23,042 bases of DNA from Puniceicoccales bacterium (GTDB taxonomy: Bacteria; Verrucomicrobiota; Verrucomicrobiia; Opitutales; UBA953). Location: positions 1 to 23,042 of the forward strand of contig JAITPT010000007.1 of NCBI GenBank assembly GCA_031289285.1, given 5' to 3'. Shown piece by piece: positions 7,801 to 19,800 of this stretch; within the stretch, counting starts at the first letter, position 1, and every line of letters starts with the position of its first letter. The notes under the pieces are model-generated. The model was not told the origin of the DNA. It did no database searches and saw only the letters and a program-made list of their open reading frames with translations. The translations under genes and the position numbers were made by a program.

Positions 7801-10800
7801 CGGAAATCCCTCTCGCACTGCCGACGGGACAACATTCCTGACGCCCAACCAGCGCTCTGTTATCACCATCGCCCTCCCGATAAAAGACAGCCCGACGGTG
7901 CCCGACCGTGCGGCTAATACGTCCGGCTCGAACAGCACGACCCTCACCACGAGTCTCCACATTGCAGGCCCCGGAACGGTTGTTTTCACTGGGGACGCCA
8001 AAAATAGCACGTTCACTGGCGACATCACCATCACCGAGGGCGTCCTCGAAACTGACATTGTTTTCTCGGACGGTAGAGACAACGCTGGGGGAAGTGTTTT
8101 GGGCGGCTACGGTTCGGTGATTAGCACACCCAGCAAGCGCAACTTGCACCTCTACGAAGGCGGCACTTTGCGTTTCACTGGCGGCAGCGAGAGCACAGGA
8201 AAACAGTCAGCCGGTGTCCTGTCTTTCGTCCTCAAAAGCGATGGCACTGGCGTCGTGGACATTGCTGACGCTAGCGCATCCGTAGCGTTGAAACAGTTTG
8301 ACGGCGGTTTCCACAAAACCGGAGCGGGCACCCTCATTTTGCGCCCGCTCAAGCCCGTGCGTTTTGAGGCGGGAATGGCTACTTCGACAGACTACCCGAT
8401 TTTCAGTGAAACCGGCAATTCGGGCAATCTCGGCGAAGGTGTGAACTACGGGCATCTTGTTATCGAGCAGGGTGTTGTCGCCGTAGCATCGTCAAACGTC
8501 AACGAGTCAAACTTCGTTGACGACAACTCGAACGTCAGCGGTGCTCGCGGCACCATTAGCGAGGAGGGTGCGGAAGTCTGGAAGGGTGCTACTTTGCGTT
8601 TGCTCGTCTCCGAGGCGGTCAGCGACTATGCGGTGCTCACTGTTGATGGCACACTCGAACTCATCCCCACCACCGACACATTGGGATACAACACGGAGAC
8701 GATAGGCGGTCTCTTCGGCGGTTCTACAGGTATTGTCAAGATGGCTTCGGTGAACGCTGCGGGCGCGAATATTACTTCCGGCAATGCCAAGCTCGTCATC
8801 GGCGACGACCCCCTCAACTTCACGAATCTCGGAAATGCGGGGGTTGGCCACAAGCACGGCTACAACGACACGGACAGCTATTTTGCTGGTTCTATCCAGA
8901 ACACGGACAGCGGCAGCACACACGTCACGGTCTCCATAGAAAAGCGCGGTCAGGGCACACTTACGCTCACGGGCGATAGCACGTTCACCGGCCCGAAGAT
9001 AGCTGGCAGTATCGCGATTGACCTCATTGACGGCGTGATATCCTTCGACCATGCAGGCTCGCTTGGCGGCTCGGGTGCGCTCGGGCACAACTTCTCCGGC
9101 GTAGGCACAGATACATTTTGGGCGGCGAGCGGACGCCCCAGTTTCTACGGAAAAATCTTGCTGCGCGACGGCACCACCTTGCGCTACACGGGCGCAGGCT
9201 CCGAGACCCTCAACCGCTACATCCTCTCTGGCGGGGCTAACGACGTCTATACGCTTGAAATAGAGAAGACTACTGCCAATCTGACTCTCACTGCTCTCGG
9301 GAACGGGCGTCTCGTCAAGACTGGTGCGGGCACACTTATCATCGGCGACATCCCGGGCTTAGACCCGTATAGCAACCTCAACCCCAACATTGGTGCGACG
9401 CTCACCGTCGCCGAGGGCACCGTCGTGCTCGCCAAAACCGAGGGCGTCTCTATCCAAGGCGCGAACGGTATCTTCATCCTCGACGCGGGCACACTGCGGC
9501 TCTCGCCACGTGTGAGTGCGGGTGCCATCACCAACTACATCTCCGGCGTGGATAACACTGTCGGCTTGCGTCTCTACGGCGGCACACTCGACCTCAACGG
9601 CGCGAGAGAACGCATCGGGCGGAGTGACACCGAGGAAAGTCTCGCCCCGCTTTACGCCGACGCAGGTCTGCTCCAAAACTCTTCCAGAGGCCAAGACGCT
9701 TCCATCTATGTCAGCACCTTCTATAAAAACAGCGTGGGCACACTCCAGATTGGTGCCCTCTCCGACACGAAACCGACCGACGTTTTGGCGGAAAACTTCA
9801 CGCTGTCCGGTGGCGGCATCCTATTTGCGGCTGACTCCTCGCTTTCCGGCACAAGAACCTCGGTAGAAGGATATAACATCTCCACCCTGACCGTCTCCGG
9901 CGAGAGCTTTATCTCTGGCACGGGCACGATAACGGCAAACCTTGTCGGCGGCACCGCTGGCCAGCTCTTGCACATCGGCGGGTTCGGCAGCGAAAATGGC
10001 ACTATCTCCCTCGTCATGAGCGGGCAAAGCGAACCCGGCTCCCCCTTCACGTTCTTCAGAGGAACGCTCGACATCGCCTCCGGCACCACCTTGCGCATCG
10101 GCGATGCAACTGGCGAAAAAAACAGCACGATAGGTGCTATCCCCGTGGTTGTCGCGCCGGGCGGCACACTTGCATTTGAGACACCTTACAGCAACAGCCT
10201 CTCGACCATCACGGGCGGCGGCCTCGTCGAGCAGCGTGGCGCAGGTGCGGTCACGATGGCTGGCGGCACGGTAAGCGTCGTCGCACGCTCCGGCGGTGGG
10301 GACATCTCCGTCTCCGGCAACGGCTCCGTTTTGCGCGGCGATATGCTCGCAGAAACCGGCAAAGTCGTGACAGTCGTAGATGCGGACACAGGTGCAGAGT
10401 CGAGAGTTTTCCGCTACTCCGGCGTAGGTGTCAAAAACGGCGGGCGCATCGAAGGCACCGTCACCGTCCAAGATTTGGCCTCTGTAGTGGCAGGCGCGGG
10501 CAGCATCTCGCAGCTTGTGCTCCAAAACGACGGCGGCGTAATCACAAAAGAAGACGGCTCCGCAGAAACCGGCATCCGCATCCGCATTGATGGCGTGGTC
10601 GAATTTGGAGCCGATGGAAATGCGGATTGGCTAAAAGTCGGCTCCATCATCCAAAGCAATGGCACGGGCAAAGTGATTATAGACCCGTCCGGCTTCTCAG
10701 GTCTCGAAAACGGCAAGATAGTGAATGTCATCCAATTCGGGGACTTCCCAGGGATAGAGCAATGGCTCGCCCCAGTTACGGAAGAAGAGTCGCAGGAGGC

Positions 10801-13800
10801 GCACTGGGCGGTAGGGCAGCGTATCGTCAACTGGGAGGTGGACACCGGTATCTTGCGCAATACTTTGACGCTCGGCTACTACCCCGAAATGAACCTCATC
10901 TACATGGAGGTCTCCGGCTCCAACACCGAAACGCTGATTTGGAGCGGCCAAACGGGCACAAACATCTGGCGTATGCCGCAAAGTAGCAGCCAACTTTGGA
11001 ACTGGCGCCGCGTCTCCAACTCTTTTGACGACTTCTTCCACGCCGGCGACGCCGTTATCTTCAATGACGAGGTCGCCATAAAAGACGCCTACGGAAACGT
11101 CATCGGGACAATCGAAACCGCGCACTCCGTGACCGTCAACCAATCCGTCAACCCGCGCCTCTGGATTGTCATCACTGACGAGACTGCGGATGACCGCGCT
11201 TTCTCCTTCAGCGGCGGAACGGTGAATGCCGCACTCAATAAGTTCGGCACAGGAAATATCAAAATCTTGCCCACCTCAGGTCTTAACGCACCCGACCATG
11301 TCGGAACTTCTACTATTCGCGGAGGAAATGTGGAAGTCGCTTATCTCGAAGTGTTTGGACGCCAAGGTAACATTATCAATATGTGGGACGGCTCCTCGCT
11401 CACTGTCAAAGGCATCCATAACTTCGTCACCGATGTCATTAGACGCGATTATGGCATTGAGGGCAGCGTGACACTTAACTTCTCCGGCCTGAAAAATAAA
11501 GATGTGCCCTTCGGAGAAATCAAAAGCCTCGCCACGATAGACGCACCCGACGCGACCATCTACAGCGAGGTCGTCGGTCCCGATGGAAATTACACGGGAG
11601 AAGTTCTGTTTCACACCCATCCCCAAGCCGGGAAACCTGCTATACTCAGCATCACGACTGCGGCAGACGAATGGAGCGGCACACCTCGCACTTTCTCTTT
11701 TGAAGGGACACCGAGCGGGCGCGATTACTCCGCCTTCATTGGCACACTCCAGCTCGACTCCGGCAGGTTCGACTTCGGCCCAGATGCCAATTGGGAAAAC
11801 GCCACCATCGGCTCCCGCGCCTCAAACCTCGGCGCAAGCGGAACCACCAGCGATTCGCTACGAACAGAAATTATCTTCGGCTCTGCCATCTCAACCAAAG
11901 ACGCAAAAGTCAAAACACTCGAAAATCTTCTTAACTCGGTGACGATTTCGACAGTAGGCGACTACGCCCTCGTCGTGCTGGACGGCAACATCACCCGCAG
12001 AACGACGGCTGAACAGAGCAACATCACCGGCGTGCTCACGCTGAGCGGCAAAATAGTCTCTGGGCAACCCAGCCTCACGATAAACACCGGCAATACGATA
12101 GACAGCGACAGCACCACGCAGACCGTCCTCAAGTTCGCAGCGGGCGATAATGCGGCGATATTCAAGGTGGGCAGCGCTCGCGCCGTCGTGGACGGCTCCA
12201 CCTTGCTGGGCGAAAACGGAAGACTCTGGGTCAAGGAAGGCACACTGCAACTTGCAAGCGGCAACCTCTTCACCGAAGCCACCGCCAAAACTATCGTTCT
12301 CAACGTATCCGGCGGGGCGACCCTCGAGCTGGGCAAGAGCATCGCCAGCGGCGGCAGCGGCCTCGCGCTGGAGACCTATGTCGTCGGCGGCGCAAACGTC
12401 GGCGGATACACAGGCTTTACTGCACCGGGGACTGCGACCCTGCGGGCACACAGCGGCTGGCTCGGCAAGGTCTTTCTCGAAAACGCACGTGTGGCGAGTC
12501 TCGCAACCGCCGCCACGCACGACCTCGTTTTCTCGCAGCTGAAAGTCACGGGCGGTGTGAGCAGCATCGCGGCGAGTGCCGCCGATGTCCCCGCCGGTCT
12601 CGTGCCCGGGCTGACAGGAGAGTTCCCTGTCTTCGAAGTTCTCTCCGGCGGCAGCGGGCCAAGCGCTTGGTCGGCGACACTCGTCGTCGGTGTGCCAATC
12701 AAAAACGGCACCGAAGCGAAGCCACTTAATCTCTCAGGTGGTGGCGAGCTACGTATCGCTGGCGGTGCCTCCAACACCGGCGCATGGCGCGTCCTCGGCA
12801 AATCGCGCCTCGTCGTCACCTCCAATACGACCGCAGCTGCGGCAACCGCCAACGGCGTGACCGTCTTTGCGGACGGCGGCGTCATCGAGTTTAGCGAAGA
12901 CGGCACTTTCCCGAACTACAACAACGGCCTCGCCCTCGGCGGGACGACGGTGGCGGCGCGTGGTGTCACAGGCTCGGACTTCGAGCAAACTTACGCGCCC
13001 GGTGCCACCCTCAAGCTCAACTACTCCAGCTCCGAAACCGAGGCAGTTTTCAACACCGCAATCAGGAGCGGTGTCTTCGGCGCGGAGAACGATGTCAACG
13101 CCGCCGCTGGCCTCCTCGCTGTTACCTCCGGCACGGGCGACATCGTCAAAAGTGGCGATAGAGACGTGCTCCTCAGCAACCTTTCCTCTGCTGCCTTCTC
13201 CGGCTCCATTTTGGTGCGAGAGGGCAACTTGACCGCCATCGGTGCGCAAGGTCTCGTCCGCATCGAGGTTGATAGCGGTGCCTCGCTGCACTTCTTCACG
13301 AATGCCAGCAACAGAACGACTGCCGCCGCTGTGACACTCAACAACGGCTACTTGTCTTACGCCGGACACGACCGTAGCGGCTTAGCCGAGAGCGCAGAAC
13401 CCAAGCCAGTTGACATCACCGGCGCACTCACCCTCTCCAGCGGGCACTTCCTCCGCATCGGGGGCAGCAACTCCAGCTTCAACCACGCAGTCTTGCGCGT
13501 CGCTGGCACACTCAACTTCACAAACACCGCCGCCATTGGCTTCGATGTCGCCGGACAAGACGACTCCTATTTCGGCAGAGACGAGCACGACGTCCTGCGC
13601 GTCACCACTCTCGCTGGCGACGCCACCAGCGGCTTTATCAAGCTCGTGTCTTCCTCGGCAGTCGGCCTTGTCGTCGCCGCACCGGGCGACATTCTCATCC
13701 CCGAAAGCGACGGCCCCGCCGTCTATGAGCTGATAACCGCCGCAAAAGGTTTCACCTTGGACGGCTATCTGGTGGTAGATGGCACCTCCGCTGTTGACTC

Positions 13801-16800
13801 GCTACTCGGGCACTTCGGACAGGTCGGAGCGAACGGGCAAGATGTCTCCGGTTTGGACACTTCGCTCAGCTTGTCGCGTAAATTGGTTTTCGTGGAAAAT
13901 GCCGACGGCTCACAAACCATCCAGCTGGTAGTCGAGTTCGTCGGGCCAAGGTATATCTGGGCTGGCACCACAAGCCCGGGCACCAGCGGCGCTGCCAGTA
14001 ATTTGCTCTGGGATGTGAACACTTCCCAAAACTGGGTTTATCGCGACGACGTGTTAAGCATCACCAACTATCCCAGCACGGTCGCGGACAACTTCCTCGT
14101 CGAGTTTGACGGGCGCTCAAACGCCTCCGGCGACGGCTCCCCTGCCGTCTCCACAGACGTGCGCATCTCGGAGCAGGTGAAACCGCTCGATGTCCACATC
14201 GCCGTCCCAGATGTCAACTCCAACACCAACACGAGCTTCAACTTCACGCTCGGCAGCACGGGGAGCATCATCGGTGGCGGTGGCCTCTTCATTGGCCGCG
14301 CAGGCGTCGCCTACAAACCCGTGACGGTTACCTTCAAGCTCGATGCCGGCTACACGGGCGCGGGCAACGAGTTCACGGGCGCGGTGCGCATCATGGGCGG
14401 AAGCACTCTCGTTCTCAACAACCTCGGCTCCACGGTGCCCGTCATCGCCAACGCAGGTCAGCCGAGTCTCATCGGCGCAGGCTCAGGCGCTCGAACCCTC
14501 GTGATAGATAGCTCCACGCTGCAATTCGTTTCAGCGCCCGGCAATATCGCCTCGACCGACCGCTCTCTCACCGTCGGCGGCGCGGGTGCCACTCTCATTT
14601 CCGACGGCGGTAGGGTGATGTTCGTCAACGACACCTCCGCGCTCGCCTACGCCTCCACCACCGACTCCGCCGTGAAACTCACACTCGGCGGCAGCGGAGA
14701 GGGCGTCCTCGCGCTGCGCCTCGAATCCCCCGCTGGCGCGTCGCTCATCGTCGAAAAAACCGGCGCCGGCATCTGGTGGCTCGCCAACAACGAAAACTCC
14801 TTCTCCGGCGGAACATGGTCGGACGGCTCCAACGACCACCCAGGCACCGCAATCGTCGTCAGCGACGGCACAATCGTTTTTGAAAAACAGGGCGCCTCTG
14901 GCGTCTCACTCCCGAACGGCGAGGGCGGCATCGTCCTCAACGGCGGCGCACTCTCCAACCGCGCCTACTCAGTCGGCGCAGTCATCCACGCCGCCGCATC
15001 CGAAGTCCACCGAAACATCTTTGTCGCCCAAAACTCCGGCGTCGAAGTGGCGTCGGGCAACCTCAAACTCTCCGGTTTGATTTCCGGCATAAGCAACCGC
15101 GACATCACAAAAACTGGCACGGGCGACCTAATCATCTCGGCGGATAACCGCTCACCGGGCTTCTTCGGCGCGTTCATCGTCTCCGATGGTTCGCTCTCGC
15201 TCGCCAACACCTACGCCGCCGGCGCAGCTGGGAAGGTCAACCTCCTCAGCCCCACCTCCATTCTCTACATCGGCGCAGACGCCGTCAGCACCGTCGAGCT
15301 GGCAAGCCTCTCCGGCTCGGGGCGGGTCGTCGCCGCCGCTGGCTCCGACGCCACCCTGCGCCTCGCTTTCGCAAGCAGTGCCGTATTCGCAGGCAGTTTT
15401 GAAGACGGCGCAAGGCTGCTCCTCCTCGAAAAAACGGGCGGCGGCACACTCGAGCTTACCGGACAAACCAGCACTCACACCGGCCTCAACACCGTCGCGC
15501 AAGGCATGCTCAAACCCACCTACTCGCCCGGCGACCCGTCTTACTCCGGCGGCTTCAACGTCACCACAACCACCGCAGACATGACCGGCTCGCTCGACAT
15601 CGCAGGGCAAGACTTCTCGCCGCTCAACGCCACAATCGCTGGCTCCGGCTACGCCTCACGCGGCGCCGTCCTCGATAGCGTCGGCGGCGGCGTGACGCCC
15701 AAGCTCCTGCTTGCCGCTAACGCCACCGTGCGCACCGCCGGCGAAACCACGCTCATCTCCGCCGCCAAAGCACTGGGCATATCGGGAACACCCGTGCTCA
15801 CATTCGCAGCCGCCTACGGCACGAACGGCGTCTGGCTCGCAGACAGGGCAGCCATTCTCTCCGGCGTTGACATCGCAATCGGCGACACGCTCGGCGCAAA
15901 CACGACCCTGCGCATCACCGCCAGCGGCGCGTTCGCAAGCACCACCAGCGCTCAGTTTGCAGGCTCACTCGCCGAGCTACGCCTCGAAAACGGCACACTG
16001 CAAACGCTCGCCGGCCTCTCCGGCCCAGGAAGCGTCGGCGGAGACGGCGTGCTCACCCTCGCCCTCAACAACACAAAACACGACTTCACCGGCACTCTCA
16101 AAGACTCGGTCAGCCTCATCGCACTCGGCGGCGGCGAGTTGACGCTCACCGCCGTGAGCACCACCACCGGCGAAATCCGCGTCCGCTCAAACGCCATTCT
16201 CACGCTCACCGCTCCGCTCGCCGCCTCCGGCACCGCCGACATCCTCGGCGCGCTCGGCGCTTCCGCCAGCAGAGTCGTCCTCGAGAACGGCGTCCTGCGC
16301 AGCGCAGTCTCCGCACCCGACCCGCTCCTCGCTACGCCCTCCGTCACCACCCGCGACTTCATTTTTGAAGGCACCACTTCCGAGTTCCGCAGCGACGGCA
16401 ACACGCCCTTCCAGCTGAAGGGCGCGTTCATCGCGGGCACGGTCGCTGGCGACCACACGCTCACACTCTCCGGCACCACCGCGTTCACCAGCCCGAGCGG
16501 AGACAACCGCCTCGAGTCCGTCCTCGAAGACCCCGCCAACGGCTCACTCGCTATCGTCAAGGCTGGCGCAGGCACATGGACTGTCGGCGCAGCAGGCAGC
16601 ACTTCCGCCAACACTTTCTCCGGCGGCGTAACCATCAAAAACGGCGCACTGCGCATCGGCGCAGATAACGCCCTCGGCGCAGACTCCGCTCTCACACTCG
16701 GCGACGTCGTCGCAAATACCGGCGGCCAACTCGACCTCGCTGGCCACAGCCAAGCGTTCTCCTCACTCGTCTCCGCTGGCCTCGCCGCCGCCCGCAACAG

Positions 16801-19800
16801 CATCCACAACGCCTCCGGTTCCGGCGCACCGACCCCCACTCTCACGGTGAGCGTCAACGGTGCCGCGCCCGCAAACTTCACGGGGCGTCTCGGCATCGCC
16901 GGAAACGCGCAGGCAAACGACCTCGCCTTCGAGAAAAGCGGCGCGGGAACTTTTGTCCTCACCCAGACCGAGCCGCAGTATCCCTTCACCTACACGGGCG
17001 AGACCCGCGTCTCCGAGGGCACTCTCAAACTCGCCGGCCCCATCGAGCTTGCAAGCACCGCAATCAATGTGTTGCCCGGCGCACGGCTTGACACCACCGG
17101 AGTCACCAAATCCTCCGGCTTCACCATCTACGGCTACCGCGCTCCCGACGCCATCTCCGACGGCCACGGCGTCGCGACACTCAGCGCAGGCGGCGGCGCA
17201 GCTTTCGGGCTTCCGGCTGATTTGCTCGGCAACTACCTGCTCGATGGCGGCATCCTCGCTGTCGGCGGCGCATCCGGTTCGCGGCGCGGCGAAATCCTCA
17301 ACGCCACTGGCACCCTCGCCACCGCCACCGCCTCTGCCATTCAGCTTTACCTCTCCAATTCGATACACGGCGCAAACTCGCGCCTGAACTTCGACACACT
17401 CAACTTCACCGAGACCGTCCGCCTCGGCATTCATTTCTCGGACGGCGCACTCGCAGTCGGCACCTACGTCATCGCCGAATACCGGACACTCACGGGTTAC
17501 GACAAGCTCGTGCTGCCGAGCACCGGCTACGACCCACGCTACATTCTCAACTTGGAAAACCAGCCGGACGCCGGCCCGGGCACTGGCGAAATCTGGCTCA
17601 CCATTAGCTCCGAGGTCATGTTCCGCCCGAACGTCTGGCGCGGCGACCAAGTCGGCCCCATCGGCCCCGACGGCCAGCCCGTCCCAATAACCGGCGCAGA
17701 CGGCGAGACGATTTGGGACGCCCGCGTCGGTAACTTCACCAACCCCGAGGGCTTGCCCAACCAAGTCTATTTCCCCGGCGCCTCCGCTCTCTTCGACGAC
17801 TCCGGCGAGAGCACACGCATCTTCGTCGGTTCCAGCGTCTCCATCGGACGTGTCGTTTTCAACAACTACGAGAAAGATTACACCATCTTCGGCGGTAGCA
17901 TCTCCGGCACCGGCTACATCGAGAAACGCGGCACCGGACGGCTCACACTCGCTTCCGCAAATGAGTTCGGCGGGATTACCGACGCCGACGGCTCGCCCAA
18001 GGCCGCCGTCATCCTCGCCGAGGGAACGCTCGCCGTCGGCAATGACGGCGCACTCGGCAGAGGCGCCGTCCTGCTCACCGGCGGAACGCTCGCCGCAGAC
18101 TTCGGCGACGACATCGCGCCCGGCGTCCCCGCTACGGGCGTGCGCACACTCGACAACGACATCTTCGTCGCGCCCGGCGCGTTCACCGCGCTCGAGAGCG
18201 GGCAGGGGAGCGATTTGGTGCTGCGCGGCAAGTTCGCATCTGACGGCGAAGACCTCGTGCTCCAACGCGCCACTCTCGTCGAGAAACGCGGCGCTGGGCG
18301 GCTGGTTTTTGCAAACAACGGCGCAGGCTTCACAGGCGAGCTGCGCGTAGTCGCGGGCGCGGTTAGCTTCGACACGGCGGACTTCTCCGGCGCGTTCGTC
18401 AACCTCATCACTCCGGGCGTCTCCTTCTCCGTCCTCGCCGAGACGGGCGTCGGGATGCTCGCAGGCGTTGCTGGCTCCGAGGTCTCTGGCTCCGGCGTCT
18501 TGCGCGTCGGCGCACGCGGCGAAAGCTCCGTCTTCGCTGGCGATATTTCCGGCACCCTCTCGCTCTGGAAAGAGGGCGTCGGCACACTCTCCCTCACGGG
18601 CGATAACAGCGCACTCACCGGCACCATCCGCGTCGCCGAAGGGCGGCTCCAGTTCGGCGACGGTGCCAACGGCGTCGCCCCCACTGGCGATGTCGAGGTG
18701 CTCGAAGGCGCAGAGGTCATCTTCAAACTCCCCGGCGTCGTGCCGCTCGCCCAAGATGTTTCCGGCGCAGGTAGCCTCATCAAAGACGGCACGGGAACAC
18801 TCGTCGTCAACAAAGAGAACAACCGCTTGACGGGCTTCGTGCGCGTCAACGACGGTGTGCTCGAAATCTCCGGCTCCGGCGCACTCGGCACGGCATCCAT
18901 CGAGACTTCCGGCGTCGTGCGCCTCGCCCGCGCTGGCAACTACGTCCTCCCAAATAACATCAGCGGCGCTGGCATTCTCGAAAAAACCGAGAGCGGCAAG
19001 GCCGTCTGGACGGGCTCCGGCGATGTCAATCTCCACGTCACCGCTGGCGTCTTCTCCTTCGGCGACGGTGTGCTCGTGCTCACGCAAAAACAGAAGCGCG
19101 AGACCCGCGTGGATAGCGGCGCGACACTCCTGCTCGCGCCCGCAAGCGGCGGCTCCGTCACGCTCGGCGATTTGGCCGCCGAGGCAGGCGCGTTCGTCGA
19201 GAAAAACGGCAGCGGCCTCGCCGTCCTTACCGGCGTGCTCAATGTGAGCGACAGCATCCTCGTCAACGACGGGACACTCGCCGTGGGCGATGGCACCGGC
19301 AGAAACGAAATCTCCGTGCCCGCAAGTTTCTCCGTGCGCCCCGGCGCAGCACTCACGTTTAACCGCGCTGGCGCGACGCTGCTCGGCGGCGCAATCACCG
19401 CAGCCAGCGGCTCCGCCGTCGAGTTTAAGAGCGGCGAGACGGTGCTGCTCGCCGCCGGAAATGTCTTCGCAGGCCCCGTGGCCATCCGCTCCGGCGCAGT
19501 GCTCCAAGTGGGCGGCGCAGACGGCGCGTCCTCACTCGGCGCGGCACAAGTCCCCGTCGCTGTGGATGCAGGCGGCACGTTGCGCTACACCAACCCGCTG
19601 CCGCCCGTCTCTGGCGGCGCACCCACCACCGGCGCAAATGTCGCCCTCTCCGGCTTCGGCGATGTCGAATACAGGGGCGCGGCCTCCGGCGAACTTTACT
19701 TCAACAGCAACGCACAAAACTTCGCGGGCGTCTTCCGCGCCGCACAGGGCGTCTTCATCTTCCGCGCCGATAGCGCCGCCGCACAAGGTCTCCCCGATAG

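Larger units (their letters stand above)
3640..19300 (+). repeat. Array of ~24 PATR (autotransporter-associated beta-strand) repeats in the passenger
   Basis: Clear 'KxGxGTLxL' starts occur near 3655, 5656, 6281, 6683, 6938, 8311, 8936, 9310, 10227, 11233, 13141, 14749, 15103, 15425, 16554, 16927, 17917, 18277, 18565, 18776, 18974 and 19195, with shorter or weaker versions near 4140 and 5380. Many continue as 'GxNxFTGxxxVxxGTLxVGxxxALG'. Several are only 200-350 bases apart in the last quarter, whereas the first 1.4 kb of mature passenger (2204-3640) has none. The repetition is at protein level; DNA words such as GGCACACT recur only because Gly-Thr-Leu does. Confidence 0.85.

Noticed and set aside
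15952..16989. A 345-codon minus-strand frame (and a similar 341-codon one at 17914-18939)
   Set aside because: Low-complexity Ser/Pro/Ala/Val translations antisense to the PATR repeats; composition shadows of the real gene.
16763..19507. A 914-codon open frame on the minus strand
   Set aside because: It lies wholly antisense to the autotransporter in its most GC-rich part, where the codon bias of the sense frame suppresses antisense stops. Its translation is rich in Ala, Glu, Gly, Cys and Asp with no recognisable domain.
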